Position numbers and translations under genes: made by a program. The notes below the pieces were generated by a model that had not been told where the DNA came from, ran no database searches, and saw nothing but the letters and a program-made list of their open reading frames with translations. DNA of 5,115 bases from Dehalococcoidia bacterium (lineage in GTDB: Bacteria; Chloroflexota; Dehalococcoidia; GIF9; AB-539-J10). The DNA is taken from positions 1 through 5,115 of the forward strand of contig JAGYOV010000077.1 of the NCBI GenBank assembly GCA_018399375.1, in the 5' to 3' direction. This document shows positions 4,515-5,115 of the stretch, one piece after another (positions within the stretch are counted from its first letter, which is position 1; every line of letters begins with the position of its first letter).

Positions 4515-5115
4515 ATGAAAGCGCTGGGAATAGATATAGGCAATCTAACCACTAAAGTAGTCATCCTGGATGATGAAAAAATTATCTATCGCAGTATAGA
4601 GACCTCTGCTGATGATAGCGATTCAAGCGCTAACGAGGCCATTGGCAGGGCCCTAAAAGATATCCAAATCGACGCCAGTGACGTCTATGTCGTAGCGACC
4701 GGTGCGGGAAGAAAATTTGTTTCTGCAAGTCAAGCCCAGAAAGCCACCACCACTTGCCTGGCACGAGGGATATACTACTTTTTCCCCTCCGTACGAACGG
4801 CAATGGATATGGGTGGAGAGACCGGCACAGTTATCAAGATCCATAAACAGGGACGACTCAGCGATTGGGCGAACCACGACAAGTGCGCTGCTGGCACCGG
4901 CGTTTTCCTGCAGCAGGTATCCAAGATAATGCAAATATCCCTGAAAGAAATGTCAGACCTCTCCCTGCAAGCCAAACGCAGGGCTGACATCTCTGGCACC
5001 TGTGCTGTATTTGCTGAGTCCGAGATCGTATCGCATATACACCGCATGCCCCCCACTCCCAGAGAAGAAATTATAGCCGGAGTATACTTCTCCATGGTAA
5101 ACCGCGCTATGTCGC
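4515..5115 (+). CDS. BadF/BadG/BcrA/BcrD-type ATPase, dehydratase/reductase activase, N-terminal 200 codons (cut by window end)
   Basis: The reading frame is open from the ATG to the last base, so the gene is truncated by the window rather than broken. It encodes the ASKHA-fold activase that couples ATP hydrolysis to one-electron reduction of the dehydratase or reductase. Visible motifs are phosphate loop 1 GIDIGNLTTKVV (5-16), ATGAGRKFV (61-69), MDMGGETGTVIKI (97-109), DKCAAGTG (122-129) and ISGTCAVFAESEI (159-171). Cys124 and Cys163 are 39 residues apart, the same spacing as the two cysteines that hold the dimer-bridging [4Fe-4S] cluster in glutaryl-type activator HgdC. The third motif departs from the common DIGGQD form. 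The start lies 23 bases after the previous stop in AT-rich sequence with no clear Shine-Dalgarno, although the encoded N-terminus matches the family exactly from residue 1. It could be an HgdC-like homodimeric activase or one half of a BcrA/BcrD pair; the next gene would tell. Confidence 0.93.
   Translation, partial: MKALGIDIGNLTTKVVILDDEKIIYRSIETSADDSDSSANEAIGRALKDIQIDASDVYVVATGAGRKFVSASQAQKATTTCLARGIYYFFPSVRTAMDMGGETGTVIKIHKQGRLSDWANHDKCAAGTGVFLQQVSKIMQISLKEMSDLSLQAKRRADISGTCAVFAESEIVSHIHRMPPTPREEIIAGVYFSMVNRAMS

Noticed and set aside
4653..5095. Minus-strand and alternative plus-strand frames within the activase
   Set aside because: The plus-strand frame starting at 4515 encodes all the activase motifs and stays open to the end. 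The others (4653-4934 and 4775-5095 minus, 4702-4929 plus) are shadows.

Overview
The window carries five genes: one on the minus strand at the left edge and four on the plus strand, the last cut by the right end. The dominant content is a 2-hydroxyacyl-CoA dehydratase / benzoyl-CoA reductase-type system, meaning two iron-sulfur subunits plus the start of an ATP-dependent activase. Such enzymes are very oxygen-sensitive, so the source is almost certainly a strict or near-strict anaerobe. Base composition is moderate, strong purine-rich Shine-Dalgarno sites precede several genes, and the promoters look bacterial sigma70-like. A fermentative or aromatic-degrading bacterium fits. A Chloroflexota (Dehalococcoidia-like), Firmicutes or deltaproteobacterial origin is possible, but the sequence alone does not decide it.

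Layout. Positions 1-60 hold no recognisable gene. Positions 61-636 (minus) encode a small class I SAM-dependent methyltransferase with its own extended -10 promoter and a strong Shine-Dalgarno. The divergent spacer (637-852) holds that promoter and, facing the other way, a promoter for a DegV-family (fatty-acid-binding EDD fold) gene at 853-1689. Within the spacer are an 11-bp direct repeat and an 11-bp palindrome. A 364-base gap (1690-2053) follows, with a palindrome, a stem-loop, and a well-formed promoter whose TATAAT box lies at the centre of a near-perfect dyad. From there the operon runs: dehydratase/reductase subunit 1 (2054-3226), subunit 2 (3223-4491, ATGA overlap), and an ASKHA-type activase (4515 to past the window end).

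How the genes work together. By family knowledge, the activase uses ATP hydrolysis and its dimer-bridging [4Fe-4S] cluster to push one low-potential electron into the two-subunit enzyme. The enzyme then either dehydrates a (R)-2-hydroxyacyl-CoA through a ketyl radical or reduces an aromatic acyl-CoA. The two subunit lengths (about 390 and 422 residues) and the order subunit-subunit-activase recall the bcrC-bcrB-bcrA/D arrangement as much as the hgd/had type. The substrate cannot be assigned here. The DegV gene has its own promoter, but that promoter shares an unusual block (CAAGCAT, then ATATATAA, at matching distance from a TTGT -35) with the dehydratase promoter. This suggests the two units may be co-regulated, and it is the most interesting non-coding signal in the window.
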